Assembly: GCA_009792885.1 (NCBI GenBank)
Contig: WMCF01000023.1
Coordinates: forward strand, 10,252,013-10,316,012
From: Eremophila alpestris peregrina
Lineage: Eukaryota; Chordata; Aves; Passeriformes; Alaudidae
Direction: 5' to 3'
DNA length: 64,000 bases
Position 1 is the stretch's first letter, and the number at the start of each line of letters is the position of its first letter. A program made the translations under genes and the position numbers. The notes beneath the pieces were generated by a model. The model saw only the letters and a list, made by a program, of their open reading frames with translations. It was not told the DNA's origin and did not search any database. Positions 61,066 to 64,000 of the stretch are shown here, one piece after another.

Positions 61066-61100
<35 letters not shown>
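61066..61100. repeat. (AT)n microsatellite
   Basis: About 17 AT units followed by CGTATAATTATATA. Self-complementary and prone to length variation. Confidence 0.97.
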
Positions 61101-61101
<1 letters not shown>

Positions 61102-64000
61102 GTATAATTATATAGCAATACTAGCTGGCTTATAATAGTTAATAGCTTGCACATTAATGTCTAAAAGGATCAGTTTTCATGTGGGAAGGGAAGGGTGCAG
61201 GTGTTTTTGTGTTTTGAACGTTAACTATTGCAGCTTGTAACCATTTGCCTTTGCATGTCATTTCCTGCTGGTGTCTTCAAGGAGCAAACCCTGTGCAGGG
61301 ACTGGTGACCAAGTGAAGAGACACCCCCACCACAACCAGAGGTTTATAGCTTCACAGAGTCAGCGCAAACAGGTTTTTCCACTTCCTTCTCAAAATTGCT
61401 GCCACATGACGGCTGTGCTTATGCCAAATTAACTCATTGGACAAACTGTGAAGAAGATGCATTATTGATTCATACCTTGCTTAAGGTATGGTAGCTTAGG
61501 GTGTCTGCAGCAAGTGCTCCTGAAAAACCTGGGGGAACTAACACTGGTGTTTCCAAACAGAATATGGCAGAAGAATAATCTGCTTCTGCATGATTTCAAA
61601 TGTTAACTGCAGGTTTTTTTTCGGGTTCTGTAAGTGGATCAATTTATAGATTTGCAAATAAATTTTAAAGAAATGGAAAAAGCCCATGGAATGAAACATT
61701 TCCTGCTTAAACTGTGATCCATGGACAGGTATATTGCTGTTTCAGAGAGGCAGGAACAGATTGAGGATGCTAGGTGACTGGAGCAGACTGATGAGGGAAC
61801 ACTTCTCATTCTAGTGCTGAGGGTGGAATATTGTTGGAAAAATAAAAATATGTAGATATATTTTATCTATTTCCTGGCTGCTTTTTTTTTGTAAATTCAG
61901 CACTGCTGTGAAGATTGTTCATTACTCCAGTGTACAGCATAAAAATGGGGATTCACGTTATGATCATGACTGCAGAGAAACATGACTGTTACCCTGCACT
62001 GTCTCTCACAGGTTTAATTACTTCCACATCAGATAGAGCAGGCATATGTGAAATCTGTGGATAGGTAGGTTTATTTGTGTATTATGTGAGTGCAGATTTA
62101 TGTTTCCATTGCCCATCATGGTACACATGGGTTTGGCAAGTGCAAATGTGTGATGTGACATTTACAGGGTTGTGCTGTCTTGCATCATAACCATCCACTG
62201 AGCTTCTACGTGTGCAGACACTGATCCTGATATCACTATATTGCTTTGCCTGTCTCAGTTTTAGAAACTTTGACATGGGCTGTTACTTCTTTAAAAATAT
62301 TTGTGCTTTGCTGGAAGGTGATGGAGATGTCAGTACCTGCATGATGCTGTGTTCTGGGCAATGGATGCTATGTTAATGAAAAGTAATTTTGGGGTTAGTA
62401 TTATAACACCTGGAAGCTGTATAAAATAGGTGTTTAGCAGCTTGTGTTACATTTGCTAGAACAAATTTTAGCAGAAGCATTTTGTAGTTACCTCTCAAAC
62501 CCTGTAATTATATATCAAATTCAATCCTGTTTCACTGATGTTGATAGGATTTTGTGATTAACAAATAATCAAGATTGCTGGCAGGCAGGCTGCAGCTTTT
62601 ATTTTCCAGTTGTCTCTTTCTGGTCATGCAAACACATTGGTGATTCTGTTTTCTGTTGACTGTGGTACTCTTTTGGCTCTCACTCTGTTTTTTGGAATAC
62701 TCTGAGAAGTTATTTTTCCTTTCCCCTCAAAGCTGAGGATATTGACTCTGTTTATAAAGTACAGTATTTGTCAGTTCTAGAGCACCACTTTTACGATTAG
62801 TTCTCTTCATGTACTACAAGTGGGAATGTTTTCTTATCCCTCCTTTAAAGAAAGATTGATGTCTGATACAGTGCTACCTTTACATCTAGATGGGCTACTT
62901 GTCTTTGACTAAAATCACTTAATTTCCAGATGACAAATCTCTCCATCTGTCTTTGAGAAAGAAGTCAGCTGGGCAGATCCATAACAGTTTATATTTCTAT
63001 TAAAGCTTATAGAAGCAGGAAGAATAGCAATAATAATAATGATATGCCACATGGCAGGGCAGGAGGGTGTTAGCTGTGCATTATGTACTGCTGATGACAG
63101 TGAGCAAACTGACACTGCTCCTCTTCTGCAGCACCCTCTGTGAGTGCTCACTTGGTGGCTCTAGGACAGAAGAAAGCCACATTCCTGGCTCAGACACATG
63201 GATGCACTCTAAATGCCTGGGAAGGGATGGGCATCTAGGAATGAGTTTTCAGAAGTCCAGAACTCTTAAAAGCAGCTGGTAGCAGGCTGAGAGTGGAATG
63301 AACTCACTTGGTGGAACAAAAAGGAGAAGCCCACTTTTCTTCTCATCCAGCCTTTTCTCACTCTTCCCTACAGCTGATGAGTTTGAGAATTGTTCCGAGA
63401 TTTTCTGGCAGGTGATTCATGTTAGATTTTGCAATATTGCAATAGGCCTGGTTTCTCTAATACATGTCAGAGTAGAAGGTGCTCAGTGACTCAGGTGTGA
63501 CTGGCACACTCTGAAGGCTGACTCATGACTTAGTCACCTGCTTTTCTTAAGGAAATTTTGATATCATCTTGGACTAGTAGATACCTAAATACAGTAACTC
63601 TGTCTTGGCTAGGTAATTGTTTTTTATTCTAATAAATGTATTTCCAGTTTACTTGTTACATCACAGTTGGGTTCCTCAAAATACTGTGGGAAATGCTGTG
63701 TTAGGCATAGTTGTCTGCAAAGTCAGCTGTGATGATACTGTTTACTTACCCATTTTTGACTCTGCTTTTAATTCTTCCTGGCATGTGTGAATTGTTTTAG
63801 CTTGTTTTATCAATAAAAGCTACAATAAAAACACCCCTGCACAGCCTGAAGCTAAACTGCCTGATGAAGTCTTCTGAGCAGCCTACTATATCAAATACTG
63901 TGATATCATCCAGTCTTTCCCATTATGTATGACAGCATGTAATTAGAAATTGCCCAGAATTTCAGCAGGGCCAAAGGCACTGAGTTTGATTAGGCCTTTT

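Larger units (their letters stand above)
57771..64000 (+). other. Presumed NUCB2 intron 1 (part) or intergenic DNA
   Basis: About 6.2 kb of AT-rich sequence with AT-rich repeats near 60,241-60,330 and 61,066-61,100. I looked for the NUCB2 signal peptide and nesfatin-1 region on the plus strand and found no match. No other gene recognised. Confidence 0.5.

Noticed and set aside
1..64000. CRISPR arrays, prophage, operons, tRNA or rRNA genes
   Set aside because: No regularly spaced repeats, no tRNA-like cloverleaf with A and B boxes that I could recognise, and the DNA is plainly vertebrate.

Overview
The window is vertebrate genomic DNA, almost certainly from a bird. It shows GT-AG introns, promoter CpG islands and AT-rich introns. 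Its interspersed repeats are mainly CR1-type LINEs, one with the avian CR1 3' tail (tandem ATTCTATG-like units near 47,160-47,178). No prokaryotic, plasmid or phage features are present, and most open frames of 60-100 codons are chance frames in introns or GC-rich islands.

Positions 1-39,800 hold one gene on the minus strand, read from high to low coordinates: PIK3C2A, the class II phosphoinositide 3-kinase C2-alpha. I placed 21 consecutive coding exons by protein similarity recalled from the human family member and by splice sites. They start with the large first coding exon (27,157-28,245, ATG at 28,245) and end with an N-lobe kinase exon (874-1,003). All splice phases agree, giving an uninterrupted 3,556-nt partial coding sequence (1,185 codons plus one base). 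It covers the disordered clathrin/adaptor-binding N terminus, the Ras-binding domain, the PI3K-type C2 domain, the helical domain and the start of the kinase domain with the ATP-contacting lysine. The rest of the kinase, the PX domain and the C-terminal C2 domain lie beyond base 1. The non-coding first exon and promoter are inferred in a CpG island at about 39,060-40,150, which leaves a first intron of about 11 kb.

Positions 40,200-56,290 are intergenic. They contain several CR1 fragments, an assembly gap of 193 N at 48,400-48,592 that abuts a (GGAA)n microsatellite, and a GC-richer segment at 54,560-55,240 with a 239-codon antisense open frame of doubtful meaning.

A second CpG island (about 56,290-57,075) has paired CCAAT boxes, GC boxes and an RFX X-box-like element. 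From conserved vertebrate gene order (PIK3C2A and NUCB2 head to head) I infer that it is the promoter and 5' non-coding exon of NUCB2 on the plus strand. Positions 57,100-64,000 would then be its first intron. No NUCB2 coding exon was found, so this is synteny inference only.

I found no undescribed biological system. The points that merit checking are at splicing and promoter scale: a 21-T homopolymer as the polypyrimidine tract of one PIK3C2A exon, a 260-nt almost pure A/C tract (G/T in the transcript), a weak donor after exon 22, a potential exon-junction-spanning uORF, and an ERSE-like CCAAT-N9-CCGCG element in the presumed NUCB2 promoter.
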